Assembly (NCBI RefSeq): GCF_003732275.1
Contig: NZ_MOBM01000010.1
Span: forward strand, 62,001-126,000
Direction: 5' to 3'
Source of the DNA: Pseudomonas frederiksbergensis
GTDB taxonomy: Bacteria; Pseudomonadota; Gammaproteobacteria; Pseudomonadales; Pseudomonadaceae
Length of the DNA: 64,000 nucleotides
Part shown: one piece after another, positions 26,833-35,992 of the stretch
Position numbering within the stretch: the stretch's first letter is position 1
Layout: each line of letters opens with the position of its first letter
The notes under the pieces: model-generated
Database searches by the model: none
What the model was told of the DNA's origin: nothing
What the model saw: the letters and a program-made list of their open reading frames with translations, nothing else
Translations under genes and position numbers: made by a program

Positions 26833-26856
26833 GATTTTCGTTGTCTTTAAATTGGT

Positions 26857-27213
26857 TTACTCACCACGATAGATGCAACCGCTGGTGCAGGTCTCATGGA
26901 TACGAATCGCGCTGAGTTCCGGCAGCAGGGGCTTCAATTCATTCCAGATCCACTTGGCCAGCACTTCGCTGGTCGGGTTTTCCAGGCCGGGAATGTCGTT
27001 CAGGTAGTTGTGGTCCAGGCGCTCGTAGAGCGGCTTGAAGATCGCCTTGATTTCCGAGAAGTCGCGGATCCAGCCCGTGTGCGGATCGAGGTCGCCGCTC
27101 AGGTGAATCGCCACTTTGAACGAGTGACCGTGCAGGCGACCGCACTTGTGGCCGTCCGGCACGTGGGGCAGGCGGTGGGCGGACTCGAAGGTAAATTCTT
27201 TGAAGATTTCCAC
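26857..27213 (-). CDS. queD: 6-carboxytetrahydropterin synthase QueD (queuosine pathway)
   Basis: 118 residues, the usual QueD length. Zn ligands are visible in [10 protein letters not shown] and [13 protein letters not shown], the catalytic Cys in [11 protein letters not shown], and LDHNYLND and [11 protein letters not shown] are conserved. It converts dihydroneopterin triphosphate to 6-carboxytetrahydropterin for the 7-deazaguanine of queuosine tRNA. The start is a GTG at 27213; no in-frame ATG exists upstream and the ribosome site is weak. No other queuosine gene is nearby. A terminator follows at 26638-26664. Confidence 0.93.
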   Translation of the reverse strand: MEIFKEFTFESAHRLPHVPDGHKCGRLHGHSFKVAIHLSGDLDPHTGWIRDFSEIKAIFKPLYERLDHNYLNDIPGLENPTSEVLAKWIWNELKPLLPELSAIRIHETCTSGCIYRGE

Positions 27214-27310
27214 AGTGATGTTCAGCTCTGTCAGGTGGCGATCGCCGCGGCGATATGGGCAGGTGGCGAGTTTACCAGCTTGTGTTTGGCGATGCGGGAA
27301 AACACTGACC

Positions 27311-27470
27311 AGTGTCCTGTCTCACCAATACGTTCCTCTTTTGGCGAGTGGCTGTTGTCGTCAGGCAAGGCGCCGCGACGAGTCATAGCCCGCTATGGCG
27401 AGGAGCGGCAACGCAGCATGGCGACAACAGCCACCGTCAAAAAGGAACAGTATTGGCGAGACAGGGCACT
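27311..27470. mobile_element. 160-bp near-complete palindrome, MITE-like
   Basis: The left arm 27311-27360 (AGTGTCCTGTCTCACCAATA ... GTGGCTGTTGTCG) is the reverse complement of 27422-27470 with only a few mismatches. The 61-bp centre is also partly self-complementary around CATAGC-CC-GCTATG (27384-27397). The whole unit can fold into one long hairpin. It sits between queD and the patatin gene and contributes the last bases of the patatin stop codon. It differs from the three REP-type families and holds no ORF of note. A non-autonomous transposon is the best guess. Confidence 0.6.
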
Positions 27471-28548
27471 AGAGGGTCAGCAAGCGCTCGCCGAGGCGAC
27501 CATTGGCGGCCAGTTCAAGGAACTCATCGCCCAGGCGACGGCTTTCATCCATCGTCGTGCGCCAGTATTTCTGCCGGCTCGGGGCGTCGCCCATGAAGCG
27601 CTTGAAATCGTTCCGGTCCGGCAGTTTGCCGTAGGGCAGGCGCGACAGATATTCCTTGGACGGCGCCAGCAACAGAACATCCTGCAAACGCACCGGGCAG
27701 GCGCGGCGCCACGGCAGGGTCTTGTCGAACCAGCCGGGGATCACTCGATCAGTGAAGTGCGGGTAGAGCACGATGTCGTTGCCGCTGTAGGGCAGGTCGA
27801 GGTGATAGTCCAGCAGACCGCCATCGCGGAATGTCCCGGTGCCGGCACCCGGCAGATCGCGCACGCCTTGCATGACCATCGGGATCGAACCCGAGGCGAG
27901 CAGGGCCTGGCGCAGGTTGCCGGCATCCAGCGCAACGAAGCGCGACGGGAAGTCATTCAGCGCGTTGACCGGTGGCGCCAGGCGCGGGTCGTGGATGATC
28001 AGCCGCTCGAAATGCCGCGACAGCCGCGTGCGCCCGCGCAGGTTGTCGGCGATCACCGACGACAGGCCCAACCCCAGCCGACCGCGATGATCGTCCGCCA
28101 GCAGACCATGGCTTTTGACCACCATGATGTTCAGTCGGTAGTGGGTGTTGTCCAGAATCGACGCATCGCGGCCGTCGAGCAAGTCATCGAGCATGCGCCG
28201 GGAGCTCTGGCTGATCTGCGCCATGGTCACGCCCTTGGCGAAGTGCTGTTCGGTGTACAGATGGCCGAGGCGGCGAATGCCTTCTGCGGCATCCGGCAGG
28301 CAGGCGCTGGCGAAGCGCCAGGAACCCACCGACGCACCAATCAGCGAACGCTCCCGGGGCGCCGCCGGCAGCCATTCGCCGAACAGTGCCAGATCCAGCC
28401 CCTGAATCCCCAACGCTTTCGGGCCGCCGGCGGCGCCCGGCAACGTACCCACATCGGCGGCGCTCAAGCCATTTGCACGGATGCGCGCCAAGGCACGCGG
28501 GCCGGCCTTGAGGGTCAGGGAAGGGAACTTGATGTGGATCGCGGTCAT
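27469..28548 (-). CDS. Patatin-like phospholipase
   Basis: 359 residues. The patatin Ser-Asp dyad is present: S73 in LIGASVGSWRF (GxSxG) and Asp in FRDGGLLDYH near 245, with a glycine-rich oxyanion loop (GAAGGPKALGI) at about 38-48. It lacks a signal peptide. Related proteins hydrolyse phospholipids or lysophospholipids. The 3' end abuts the palindromic element at 27311-27470. It appears monocistronic. Confidence 0.88.
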   Translation of the reverse strand: MTAIHIKFPSLTLKAGPRALARIRANGLSAADVGTLPGAAGGPKALGIQGLDLALFGEWLPAAPRERSLIGASVGSWRFASACLPDAAEGIRRLGHLYTEQHFAKGVTMAQISQSSRRMLDDLLDGRDASILDNTHYRLNIMVVKSHGLLADDHRGRLGLGLSSVIADNLRGRTRLSRHFERLIIHDPRLAPPVNALNDFPSRFVALDAGNLRQALLASGSIPMVMQGVRDLPGAGTGTFRDGGLLDYHLDLPYSGNDIVLYPHFTDRVIPGWFDKTLPWRRACPVRLQDVLLLAPSKEYLSRLPYGKLPDRNDFKRFMGDAPSRQKYWRTTMDESRRLGDEFLELAANGRLGERLLTL

Positions 28549-28579
28549 ACCGGTCTCGATGTCTGGCAGGCGGGGGATT

Positions 28580-28602
28580 ATGTGGGAGCGGGCTTGCTCG
28601 CG
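28580..28602. repeat. Single type A REP half
   Basis: One copy of ATGTGGGAGCGGGCTTGCTC with its GCGAAAGCGG tail and no inverted partner; a type B repeat follows instead. It is the first part of the 325-bp gap between the patatin and PepSY genes. Confidence 0.75.
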
Positions 28603-28653
28603 AAAGCGGTGTAACAGTCGACATTTTTGCTGAATGTTAAGCGCCCCCGATCA

Positions 28654-28754
28654 ATGTAGGAGCTGCCGAAGGCTGCGATCTTTTGATCTTTGGCTGCGTC
28701 ATGAACGCCAAAAATCAAAGATCAAAAGATCGCAGCCTTCGGCAGCTCCTACAG
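28654..28754. repeat. Type B palindromic repeat
   Basis: TGTAGGAGCTGCCGAAGGCT and the inverted copy, extended by GCGATCTTTTGATCTTT, flank a 20-bp loop; the arms are near perfect. The family recurs at 38374, 41723 and 51013. Confidence 0.88.
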
Positions 28755-28802
28755 GGGATTTGTGTGCCAGTAATGTCGCATTGCAATCATCAGTGATGGC
28801 AA

Positions 28803-28818
28803 TTCAGTTTCAGTTAAG
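28803..28818 (+). promoter_or_regulatory. Possible response-regulator box ahead of the PepSY operon
   Basis: TTCAGTTTCAGTTAAG contains a direct TTCAG/TTCAG repeat in the 120 bp upstream of the PepSY-TCS operon. OmpR-family regulators bind such direct repeats and often autoregulate. No sharp -10 or -35 could be fixed. Confidence 0.3.
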
Positions 28819-28873
28819 TTCGAATCACTAAGGTAGCTCTCGTAGCAACACATAAAAAAATACGGAGACACCC

Positions 28874-29182
28874 ATGAAAATCCTGACTGCCCTGTTCACC
28901 GCCTCCATCATCGCCATGACCACCAGCATCGCCCACGCTCGCGACCTCGGCCCTGACGAAGCCCTGAGGCTGCGCGACGCTGGTACCATTGTGTCCTTCG
29001 AGAAGCTCAACGCCACGGCATTGGCCAAACACCCCGGCGCCAAAATCACCGAAACCGAGCTTGAAGAAGAGTACGGCAAGTACATCTACCAGGTGGAACT
29101 GCGCGACCCGCAGGGCCTTGAGTGGGACCTGGAATTGGACGCTGTCAGCGGGCAGGTTCTCAAGGATCATCAGGATACGTAA
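28874..29182 (+). CDS. Periplasmic PepSY-domain protein (first of pair)
   Basis: 102 residues: a signal peptide of about 22 residues (hydrophobic AIIAMTTSIAHA-like core, cleavage after AHA), then one PepSY domain (GPDEALRLRDAGTIVSFEKL, YIYQVELRDPQGLEWDLEL, VSGQVLKD). PepSY domains are thought to inhibit proteases or sense cell-envelope state. GGAG lies 7 nt before the ATG. Its stop overlaps the start of the second PepSY gene (TAATG), and the two-component genes follow, so it may act as input or output of that system. Confidence 0.9.
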   Translation: MKILTALFTASIIAMTTSIAHARDLGPDEALRLRDAGTIVSFEKLNATALAKHPGAKITETELEEEYGKYIYQVELRDPQGLEWDLELDAVSGQVLKDHQDT

Positions 29183-29502
29183 TGAAGGTGTTTTCTTTTA
29201 ATCGGCGCGCCAGCAGTCGAATGGCGCTGGCGCTCCTGGCTTTTTGCTCGGTGGTCATGGCCCGCGACCTGGATCAGGACGAAGCCCTGCGCCTGCGCCA
29301 ACAAGGTGTGATCCTGCCGCTGGAGCAGCTCTTGCAGCAAGCGCTGGACCGCTATCCCGGGGCCAAACTGCTGGAAGCCGAGCTTGAAGAGAATCACGAC
29401 GTCTATGTTTATGAGGTCGAGTTGCTGACCAGCGAAGGCGTGGTGCGCGAGCTGGACCTGAACGCCACCAACGGCCATTTACTGAAAGACAAGGAAGATT
29501 GA
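29182..29502 (+). CDS. Periplasmic PepSY-domain protein (second of pair)
   Basis: 106 residues with an N-terminal export signal (SSRMALALLAFCSVVMA) and one PepSY domain (QDEALRLRQQGVILPLEQLL, VYVYEVELLTSEGVVRELDL, ATNGHLLKD). It aligns along its length with the preceding protein, which indicates a tandem duplication. It overlaps that gene by one base and is 3 nt from the response regulator, so all four genes form one operon. Confidence 0.9.
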   Translation: MKVFSFNRRASSRMALALLAFCSVVMARDLDQDEALRLRQQGVILPLEQLLQQALDRYPGAKLLEAELEENHDVYVYEVELLTSEGVVRELDLNATNGHLLKDKED

Positions 29503-29505
29503 CCG

Positions 29506-30174
29506 ATGCGTTTGCTCCTGGTGGAAGACCACGTGCCGCTGGTCGACGAATTGATGGCCGGCCTCAACCGGCAGGGTTACGCCGTGGACTGGCTGGCCGA
29601 TGGCCGCGATGCGGTGTACCAGGGCAGCAGCGAGCCTTATGACTTGATCATTCTCGATCTCGGCCTGCCGGGTTTGCCGGGGCTCGACGTGCTGGAACAA
29701 TGGCGGGCCGGCGGCTTGGCCACGCCGGTGCTGATCCTTACCGCGCGCGATTCCTGGGCCGAGCGGATCGAAGGCCTCAAGGCCGGCGCCGACGATTACC
29801 TGACCAAACCGTTTCACCCCGAAGAGCTGCACCTGCGGGTCCAGGCACTGTTACGCCGCTCCCACGGCCACGCCAATCAGCCGACGCTCAAGGCCGCCGG
29901 TTTGCATCTGGATGAAGGTCGCCAGTGCGTGACCCGCGACGGCGCGGACATCCAGCTCACCGCCGCCGAGTTTCGCCTGCTGCGCTACTTCATGCTGCAC
30001 CCCGAACAGATCCTTTCCAAAAGCCATCTCGCCGAACACCTTTACGACGGTGAAACCGAGCGCGATTCCAATGTGCTGGAAGTTCACGTCAATCACCTGC
30101 GACGCAAGCTCGGCCGTAGCGTGATCGAAACCCGTCGCGGTCAGGGTTACCTGTTCGGCGGGCAAGCGCAGTGA
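29506..30174 (+). CDS. OmpR/PhoP-family response regulator
   Basis: 222 residues. Receiver domain with acidic pair ED7-8, phospho-acceptor D51 ([12 protein letters not shown]), Thr in LILTARD and Lys in [13 protein letters not shown]; then a winged-helix DNA-binding domain ([44 protein letters not shown]). It belongs to the QseB/PmrA-like group. Translationally coupled to the kinase downstream: the GTG start of the kinase overlaps its stop by 4 nt. It probably controls its own operon and envelope-related genes. Confidence 0.94.
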   Translation: MRLLLVEDHVPLVDELMAGLNRQGYAVDWLADGRDAVYQGSSEPYDLIILDLGLPGLPGLDVLEQWRAGGLATPVLILTARDSWAERIEGLKAGADDYLTKPFHPEELHLRVQALLRRSHGHANQPTLKAAGLHLDEGRQCVTRDGADIQLTAAEFRLLRYFMLHPEQILSKSHLAEHLYDGETERDSNVLEVHVNHLRRKLGRSVIETRRGQGYLFGGQAQ

Positions 30175-31484
30175 GGTCGATCCAGCGCCGTTTGAGCCTG
30201 GGACTGATCAGTGTGATGGTGATCGTCGGCCTGGTCCTGGCGCAAACCAGCCTGTGGCTGTTTGAAATGGGATTGCAGCGTTACCTCGAGGCCGGGCTGC
30301 GCAACGACAGCGAAAACCTGCTGGTGGCGCTGGTGCGTGGGCCGCAGGGATTGCAACTGGATGAGCGGCACTTGTCGCCGGCCTATCAGCGACCGTTCTC
30401 CGGGCATTACTTTCGTATCGATTTCGCCGACAGCCATTGGCGTTCCCGCTCGTTATGGGATCAGGAGCTGCCGAAGCTTGGACACCCTGGCCTGCATAGC
30501 AATCTGCAATTGGGGCCGGAAGGGCAGCAGCTGCTGGTATTGCGTTCGGACTACCGTCGGTTGGGCCAGGCGATTTCCATCAGCGTCGCCCAGGACTACA
30601 CCCCGGTGCGCGAGAGCTTCCGGCGAATGCAACAGGTCGGCCTCGGGTTGGGGCTGACGGGGCTGTTGCTGATATTGCTGTTGCAACGCATCACCGTGCG
30701 CCGCGCCTTGCGCCCGCTGGAAAAGGCCCGCGAGCAAATCGCCCAGTTGCAGCAGGGCCAGCGCTCGCAACTCGACGAAGAAGTGCCGCTGGAGCTGGAA
30801 CCGCTGGTGGCGCAGATCAACCATTTGCTGGCCCATACCGAAGACAGCCTCAAGCGCTCGCGCAATGCGTTGGGTAACCTCGGCCATGCCCTGAAAACCC
30901 CTCTGGCGGTATTGTTGAGCCTGGCTTCCAGCGAAAAACTCGATGCCCACCCGCAGTTGCGCAAGGTCATGCAGGCGCAACTGGAACAGGTTCAGCAACG
31001 GCTCAATCGCGAACTCAACCGCGCCCGACTGTCCGGCGATGCACTGCCGGGGGCATTGTTCGATTGCAATGCCGAGCTGCCGGGGTTGCTGGCCACGTTG
31101 AACATGATTCACGGCGAACACCTCGATCTCAGTTACCGGGCACCGGCCGGTCTGCAGCTGCCGTGGGATCGCGAAGATCTGCTGGAGTTGCTCGGCAATC
31201 TGCTGGACAACGCCTGCAAATGGGCGGATGCCGAGGTGCGGTTAAGCGTGGTCGAAACAGCAGACAGGTTCGAGTTGAACGTGGAAGACGATGGCCCGGG
31301 GATTCCCGAAGACCAGCGCGCTCAGGTGTTCAGCCGCGGTACCCGGCTCGATGAACAGACGGATGGGCATGGCTTGGGATTGGGCATCGTGCGCGACATC
31401 GTCGATACATGGGGTGGGGTGTTGAAGTTGCAGGAAAGCGAGTGGGGCGGGTTGAAGGTCACGATCGATTTGCCCAAGCGCTGA
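30171..31484 (+). CDS. Sensor histidine kinase paired with the PepSY operon regulator
   Basis: 437 residues, GTG start. Two membrane helices (about 10-30 and 155-178) enclose a periplasmic sensor of about 120 residues. A HAMP-like linker, an H box [15 protein letters not shown], an N box [13 protein letters not shown] and ATP-binding boxes [11 protein letters not shown] and [13 protein letters not shown] follow. It is a QseC/PhoQ-like orthodox kinase. The preceding PepSY proteins are in the same compartment as its sensor and could modulate it; this is inferred from gene order only. Confidence 0.93.
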   Translation: MRSIQRRLSLGLISVMVIVGLVLAQTSLWLFEMGLQRYLEAGLRNDSENLLVALVRGPQGLQLDERHLSPAYQRPFSGHYFRIDFADSHWRSRSLWDQELPKLGHPGLHSNLQLGPEGQQLLVLRSDYRRLGQAISISVAQDYTPVRESFRRMQQVGLGLGLTGLLLILLLQRITVRRALRPLEKAREQIAQLQQGQRSQLDEEVPLELEPLVAQINHLLAHTEDSLKRSRNALGNLGHALKTPLAVLLSLASSEKLDAHPQLRKVMQAQLEQVQQRLNRELNRARLSGDALPGALFDCNAELPGLLATLNMIHGEHLDLSYRAPAGLQLPWDREDLLELLGNLLDNACKWADAEVRLSVVETADRFELNVEDDGPGIPEDQRAQVFSRGTRLDEQTDGHGLGLGIVRDIVDTWGGVLKLQESEWGGLKVTIDLPKR

Positions 31485-31737
31485 CCTCAATCCAAAGAAC
31501 GCTCCCACACTGGATCGGTGTTGCCTGCAAATTTTGCGGACAACCACTAACCGGGGTAACCCATGTCCCGGTCCAGACGGGGTGTTCGCTTTGACAAGGC
31601 GGCAGCGGTCCGGCACAGTGCGCGCCCTCTAATAAAACCCTTTTCTCCATCCGCTGGCGGCGCTCATGCAGGCTGCCGGCCGGACTCATTCCGTTTGGCG
31701 GTGATTGCCTCACCGCGCTGCTTTTGAGGTAACAACA

Positions 31738-33054
31738 ATGAATGCAGTAATTGCCGCGGTCGGCATCATGCTGATACTCAGCCTGTCCCGCGTGCATGTG
31801 GTGATCGCGCTGATTGTGGGCGCGCTGGTCGGTGGCTTGACCGGTGGCCTGGGCATCGACGCGACCCTGAAAGCCTTCAACAATGGCCTCGGTGGCGGGG
31901 CGACGGTTGCGTTGTCCTACGCCTTGCTCGGCGCGTTCGCGGTGGCCATCGCCAAGTCCGGCCTGGCCCATGCGCTGGCCGACAGAGCCCTGGCCATGGT
32001 CGATCGCCAGCACGCCAACGGTGGCGGAAATGTCAAATGGCTGCTGATCGGCCTGCTGTGGGTGGTGGCCATCGCCTCCCAGAACATTTTGCCGATTCAT
32101 ATCGCCTTTATCCCGTTGCTGGTGCCGCCACTGTTATATGTGCTGACCAAACTGCAACTGGACCGTCGATTGATTGCCTGTGTCATCACCTTCGGCTTGA
32201 TCACGCCGTACATGTTCCTGCCCGTGGGTTTCGGCAACATCTTCCTCAATGAAATCCTGCTGGCCAACGTCGCCCGCAGTGGCGTGGACATCAGCGGTAT
32301 CAACGTCACCCATGCCATGGGCATTCCGGCGCTGGGCATGGTGTTTGGTCTCGCGGCAGCGTTCATCAGCTACCGCAAGAAGCGCGTTTACGACCTCGAG
32401 AAAATCGAGAAAGTCGAACAGGTCGCGGTGCAGTACAACCCAATGAGCCTGATGATCGCCGGTCTGGCCATTGCCGCCGCGTTCATTGTTCAGTTGCTGC
32501 TGGACTCGATGATTATCGGGGCGCTGGTGGGCTTCCTGATCTTTTCGGTGTCGGGGATCGTCAAATGGCGCGACACCGATGACCTGTTCACCGAAGGCAT
32601 GAAGATGATGGCGATGATCGGCTTCATCATGATCGCCGCGTCCGGGTTTGCCGAAGTGATGAAAGCCACCGGTCATGTGCAGACGCTGGTGGAGTCCTCG
32701 GCCTCGTGGATCAACCACAGCAAAGGCATTGGTGCGCTGTTGATGCTGCTGGTCGGATTGTTGGTGACCATGGGCATCGGCTCGTCGTTTTCCACGGTGC
32801 CGATTCTGGCGGCGATTTTCGTGCCGTTGTGCGTGCAACTGGGCTTCAGCCCGATCGCCATCGTGTGCATCGTCGGCACTGCCGGTGCGTTGGGCGATGC
32901 CGGGTCACCGGCCTCGGACTCGACCCTGGGTCCGACCTCTGGTCTGAACATCGACGGCCAGCATCACCATATCTGGGACACCGTGGTCCCGACCTTCCTG
33001 CACTACAACCTGCCGCTCCTGGCGTTTGGCTGGGTGGCGGCGATGGTTCTGTAA
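31738..33054 (+). CDS. Na+/H+ antiporter-family membrane protein
   Basis: 438 residues, about 11-12 helices. It starts with [20 protein letters not shown]; conserved intramembrane loops include [17 protein letters not shown] and [19 protein letters not shown] with [19 protein letters not shown] near the end. This fits the YuiF-type Na+/H+ antiporter family of the ion transporter superfamily; amino acid exchange is an alternative. GAGGT precedes the ATG. The 253-bp gap upstream holds no gene and no recognised riboswitch. Confidence 0.85.
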   Translation: MNAVIAAVGIMLILSLSRVHVVIALIVGALVGGLTGGLGIDATLKAFNNGLGGGATVALSYALLGAFAVAIAKSGLAHALADRALAMVDRQHANGGGNVKWLLIGLLWVVAIASQNILPIHIAFIPLLVPPLLYVLTKLQLDRRLIACVITFGLITPYMFLPVGFGNIFLNEILLANVARSGVDISGINVTHAMGIPALGMVFGLAAAFISYRKKRVYDLEKIEKVEQVAVQYNPMSLMIAGLAIAAAFIVQLLLDSMIIGALVGFLIFSVSGIVKWRDTDDLFTEGMKMMAMIGFIMIAASGFAEVMKATGHVQTLVESSASWINHSKGIGALLMLLVGLLVTMGIGSSFSTVPILAAIFVPLCVQLGFSPIAIVCIVGTAGALGDAGSPASDSTLGPTSGLNIDGQHHHIWDTVVPTFLHYNLPLLAFGWVAAMVL

Positions 33055-33066
33055 CGGCTACTACCT

Positions 33067-33155
33067 TGTGGGAGCGAGCCTGCTCGCGATTGCGATCTAT
33101 CAGTCACATTGATGCTAAATGTATCGCCGCCATCGCGAGCAGGCTCGCTCCCACA
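33067..33155. repeat. Type A REP doublet
   Basis: TGTGGGAGCGAGCCTGCTCG and its inverted copy around a 45-bp spacer, between the antiporter and the chemoreceptor. Confidence 0.9.
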
Positions 33156-33232
33156 ATGACCGCGTTCAACTTTTGAATTGGCCTGCCGTTAAAGCCTTTA
33201 CCCACGCCAACAAAATCAAAAGAGTGAACGTC

Positions 33233-34915
33233 ATGCGCATGAGCCTGAAGGCTAAAGTCCTGTCCCTTGCCGTCCTCCCGGTGCTGCTCTTTGCGCTGGT
33301 CATCAGCCTGACCACGTTGTTCATTCTGCAGGAGCAGGCCCGCAAGGAAGTCGAGGAAACCCGTCAGCGCCTGCTCAGCGATGCCAAGGCAACCCTGCAA
33401 AGTTACGTCGCCGTGGCCATGACCACGATCAAACCGCTCTACGACGCGGCCGCCCCCGGCGATGATGCGGCGCGGGTGCAGGTGATCAAGTTGCTGTCGA
33501 GCATCATCTACGGCAAGGACGGCTACTTCTTCGGCTACGACTCCAACACCGTGCGCCTGTTCAAGGCCAACAGCCCGGAAGGCGTGGGTCAGAGCTTCAA
33601 AGATAACCGCGACCCGAACGGCGTCTACGTCAACCGCGACCTGGTGAAAGTCGCCAAGGACGGTACTCACTACCTGCAATACAGCTCACCGCTGCCCGGT
33701 AACACCCAAGTGCTGGTGCCCAAGCTCGGCTACACCGAATACCTGCCGAAGTGGGACATGGCGGTCGGCACCTCGGTCAACCTCGACGGTATCGAAGCTC
33801 AAGTGGCGCTGGTTGAGATCAAGGTCCAGGAACGCATGCAAGGCGTGGTGCTGAGCATTGTCGGGATTGCCGTGGTGGTGCTGCTGCTGATCGCCGCGGC
33901 CGGGATGTTGCTGGCCAACACCATTCTGCGTCCGCTGAACCTGATGAAAGCCAATCTCGACGACATCGCGGCGGGCGAGGGTGACCTGACCCGGCGCCTG
34001 ACCATCACCAGCCAGGATGAACTCGGCGAACTGGCCGGCTCGTTCAACCGTTTCGTCGACAAGATCCACGGCTTGGTACGGCAGATCACTGAAATGACCT
34101 CGCAACTGACCGGGCTGGTGAATCAGGTCTCTGATCAGGCCCAGCGTTCGGATCAGGCCATGGAGCGCCAGCGTCACGAAACCGATCAGGTGGCCACGGC
34201 GATCAACGAAATGTCGACGGCGGCTCAGGAAGTGGCCAAAAGCGCGCAAAACGCAGCTGTCGCAGCCCAGCAGACCGATGAAGAAGGCCAGGCCGCCAAG
34301 CGCGTGGTGGCCGGCAGCATCGTGAAGATTCATGCGCTTGTGAACGACATTCGCAGCAGTGGCGTGTCCCTCGACAGCCTGCAGAAAGACGTGTCGTCGA
34401 TTGTCAGCGTACTTGGGGTAATCCGTTCGATTGCCGAGCAGACCAACCTTCTGGCGCTCAACGCCGCCATTGAAGCGGCCCGCGCCGGTGAGGCCGGGCG
34501 AGGTTTTGCGGTGGTCGCCGACGAAGTGCGTGCATTGGCCAGTCGCACGCAAATCAGCACCCAGGAAATTCAGAGCATGATCGATCGCTTGCAGGCCGGC
34601 ACCCAATCGGCAGTCGAAGCCATGCGCCGCTCCAGCGAGGCCGGCGACGGCACGTCGGCCCAGGCCAACGAGGCGGGGGCATCTCTGGATGCCATGGCCC
34701 AGTTGATCGGCACCATCAATTCGATGAACGCCCAGATCGCCAGCGCCGCCGAGGAGCAAACCGCCGTGGCCGAAGAGATCAACCGCAGCGTGCATCAAAT
34801 CGCCGTGGCCGTAGACAGCGTCGCCGACGAAACCCAGCTCGGCGCCCAGACCTCGCGCAGCCTGGCCGACCTCGGTCAACGGCTGGGGCAACTGGTCGGG
34901 CAATTTCGTATCTGA
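33233..34915 (+). CDS. Methyl-accepting chemotaxis protein with a Cache sensor
   Basis: 560 residues: a membrane helix at about 8-30, a periplasmic single-Cache domain ([37 protein letters not shown]), a second membrane helix at about 205-228, a HAMP domain ([20 protein letters not shown]), and a long cytoplasmic signalling hairpin with the conserved tip [20 protein letters not shown] and [11 protein letters not shown]. It should couple a small ligand, often an organic acid, to CheA/CheW and the flagellar motor. The start at 33233 follows a stretch with AAAGAGTG. Confidence 0.94.
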   Translation: MRMSLKAKVLSLAVLPVLLFALVISLTTLFILQEQARKEVEETRQRLLSDAKATLQSYVAVAMTTIKPLYDAAAPGDDAARVQVIKLLSSIIYGKDGYFFGYDSNTVRLFKANSPEGVGQSFKDNRDPNGVYVNRDLVKVAKDGTHYLQYSSPLPGNTQVLVPKLGYTEYLPKWDMAVGTSVNLDGIEAQVALVEIKVQERMQGVVLSIVGIAVVVLLLIAAAGMLLANTILRPLNLMKANLDDIAAGEGDLTRRLTITSQDELGELAGSFNRFVDKIHGLVRQITEMTSQLTGLVNQVSDQAQRSDQAMERQRHETDQVATAINEMSTAAQEVAKSAQNAAVAAQQTDEEGQAAKRVVAGSIVKIHALVNDIRSSGVSLDSLQKDVSSIVSVLGVIRSIAEQTNLLALNAAIEAARAGEAGRGFAVVADEVRALASRTQISTQEIQSMIDRLQAGTQSAVEAMRRSSEAGDGTSAQANEAGASLDAMAQLIGTINSMNAQIASAAEEQTAVAEEINRSVHQIAVAVDSVADETQLGAQTSRSLADLGQRLGQLVGQFRI

Positions 34916-34948
34916 TTGATAGTGCTTTTGGGGCGAGGGGTTTGCCCC

Positions 34949-35080
34949 AATGCCGGTAAGTTAAGAAATTTGAGCGACGATAATCCTGTGGGCGCGTGGC
35001 TTGCCCGCGAAGGCGTCGTGTCATTCAACATTGATATCGACTGACACTACGCTTTCGCGGGCAAGCCACGCTCCCACAGG
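34949..35080. repeat. Diverged type A doublet with AATGCCGGTAAGTTAAG flank
   Basis: CTGTGGGCGCGTGGCTTGCC and GGCAAGCCACGCTCCCACAG form the inverted pair (34986-35080). The 17-mer AATGCCGGTAAGTTAAG at 34949-34965 is identical to 47067-47083, again just left of a doublet. This fills most of the 304-bp gap upstream of the metallothionein. Confidence 0.8.
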
Positions 35081-35219
35081 TTCCGCATCGCGACTACCCT
35101 CATTAGTAAGCAAGCACCGTCCAAGCGTTTGTTTGAACCCGTATCCGGGGCGGGCGGTCATTTGCTTCAGGTGTCGCGCATCCGCGACGCCCGGACGACC
35201 CTCACCATGGAGTCAGACT

Positions 35220-35378
35220 ATGAATGACGGTACCTGCGACTGCCCGAAATGCAACTGTAAGCTGGGTGAACACCCCATCGTGCGTCACGGCAAGCACTAT
35301 TGCTGTGAAGCCTGCGCCAAACATCATGAAAACGGTGAAGCCTGCGCCACCAAAGGCTGCAAGTGTGCTCAACACTGA
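35220..35378 (+). CDS. Bacterial metallothionein
   Basis: 52 residues with ten Cys (6, 8, 11, 13, 28, 29, 32, 42, 47, 49) and six His, arranged as CDCPKCNC, HYCCEACAKHH and C-x4-C-K-C. This is the SmtA/Pseudomonas metallothionein zinc-finger-like cluster fold that binds Zn and Cd through Cys and His. GGAG is 7 nt before the ATG. It is a stand-alone gene; no metal-responsive repressor is adjacent. A bidirectional hairpin lies just after the stop. Confidence 0.94.
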   Translation: MNDGTCDCPKCNCKLGEHPIVRHGKHYCCEACAKHHENGEACATKGCKCAQH

Positions 35379-35388
35379 CCGTTCAGGC

Positions 35389-35417
35389 AAAAAAGTGGAG
35401 CCGTCCAGGCTCCACTT
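35389..35417 (-). terminator. Bidirectional-type hairpin, best as terminator for the leftward gene
   Basis: AAGTGGAGCC (35393-35402) pairs perfectly with GGCTCCACTT (35408-35417). On the minus strand six Ts follow the stem, so it should end the transcript of the small gene at 35449-35676; it may also stop the metallothionein transcript. Confidence 0.85.
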
Positions 35418-35448
35418 CGGTTTGAATCTTTCCCCTCCTTTTTGACGC

Positions 35449-35676
35449 TCAACTGGCCGGTCGCCAGGTCACATTCTCGATGCCGAATTTTTCCGCCAGC
35501 GGTTTGCTGGTCTTTTGCACCCGTTCACGGCCAAAGCGCGGGATCCGGCCGACTCCGGCGTCGCAACTTGCCCAGTGCCAAGCCTCTGCATTGTCCATTT
35601 TGTCCAGGCGGATAATGAAAGACTTGGGCTGGCCATGAAGGGTGTATTCAATAACGAAAAGTTTTGCATTGTTCAT
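35449..35676 (-). CDS. Small conserved Pseudomonas protein of unknown function (DUF6555-like)
   Basis: 75 residues: LFVIEYTLHGQPKSFIIRLD, then MDNAEAWHWASCDAGVGRIP and a Lys-rich C-terminus ending ENVTWRPAS. It is soluble with no signal peptide. It resembles a small uncharacterised Pseudomonas family. Ribosome-like GGAGG lies upstream, and a strong terminator follows the gene, which supports real expression. The 316 bp to its right contain its promoter region, unremarkable to the eye, and the doublet at 35883. Confidence 0.75.
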   Translation of the reverse strand: MNNAKLFVIEYTLHGQPKSFIIRLDKMDNAEAWHWASCDAGVGRIPRFGRERVQKTSKPLAEKFGIENVTWRPAS

Positions 35677-35882
35677 AAAGCCTGTATTCCTCCCTGTAGT
35701 TATAGAGGGATCGCGAGGCGCGGGGAAAATTCAGTCGAATTGTCGGACGGTGACAGTGACTGGCGACAGCCGGACGCCTCGTGATCATGGAGCCTTCCTG
35801 ACCCCTAGATGATCCTAGCCTATGGCCCAAGGTGCGCCGGCGGAACCGTCACAGTTGGCATTTATGTTGAGTGTTCTGGCCC

Positions 35883-35975
35883 TATCGCGAGCAGGCTCGC
35901 TCCCACAGTTGATCTGCGCCGCTCACATGCTTTGTGACCAACACAGACCACTGTGGGAGCGAGCCTGCTCGCGAT
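35883..35975. repeat. Type A REP doublet
   Basis: CTATCGCGAGCAGGCTCGCT and the inverted GTGGGAGCGAGCCTGCTCGC, just downstream of the NUP gene stop. Confidence 0.9.
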
Positions 35976-35992
35976 GACGTCTGAAGCCGAAC

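Noticed and set aside
26896..28614. 572-codon plus-strand frame across queD, the palindrome and the patatin gene
   Set aside because: It spans two well supported minus-strand genes and a repeat; composition is that of a shadow.
31485..31737. Riboswitch ahead of the Na+/H+ antiporter-family gene
   Set aside because: The gap is long enough, but I find no stable conserved-looking stem set or known class.
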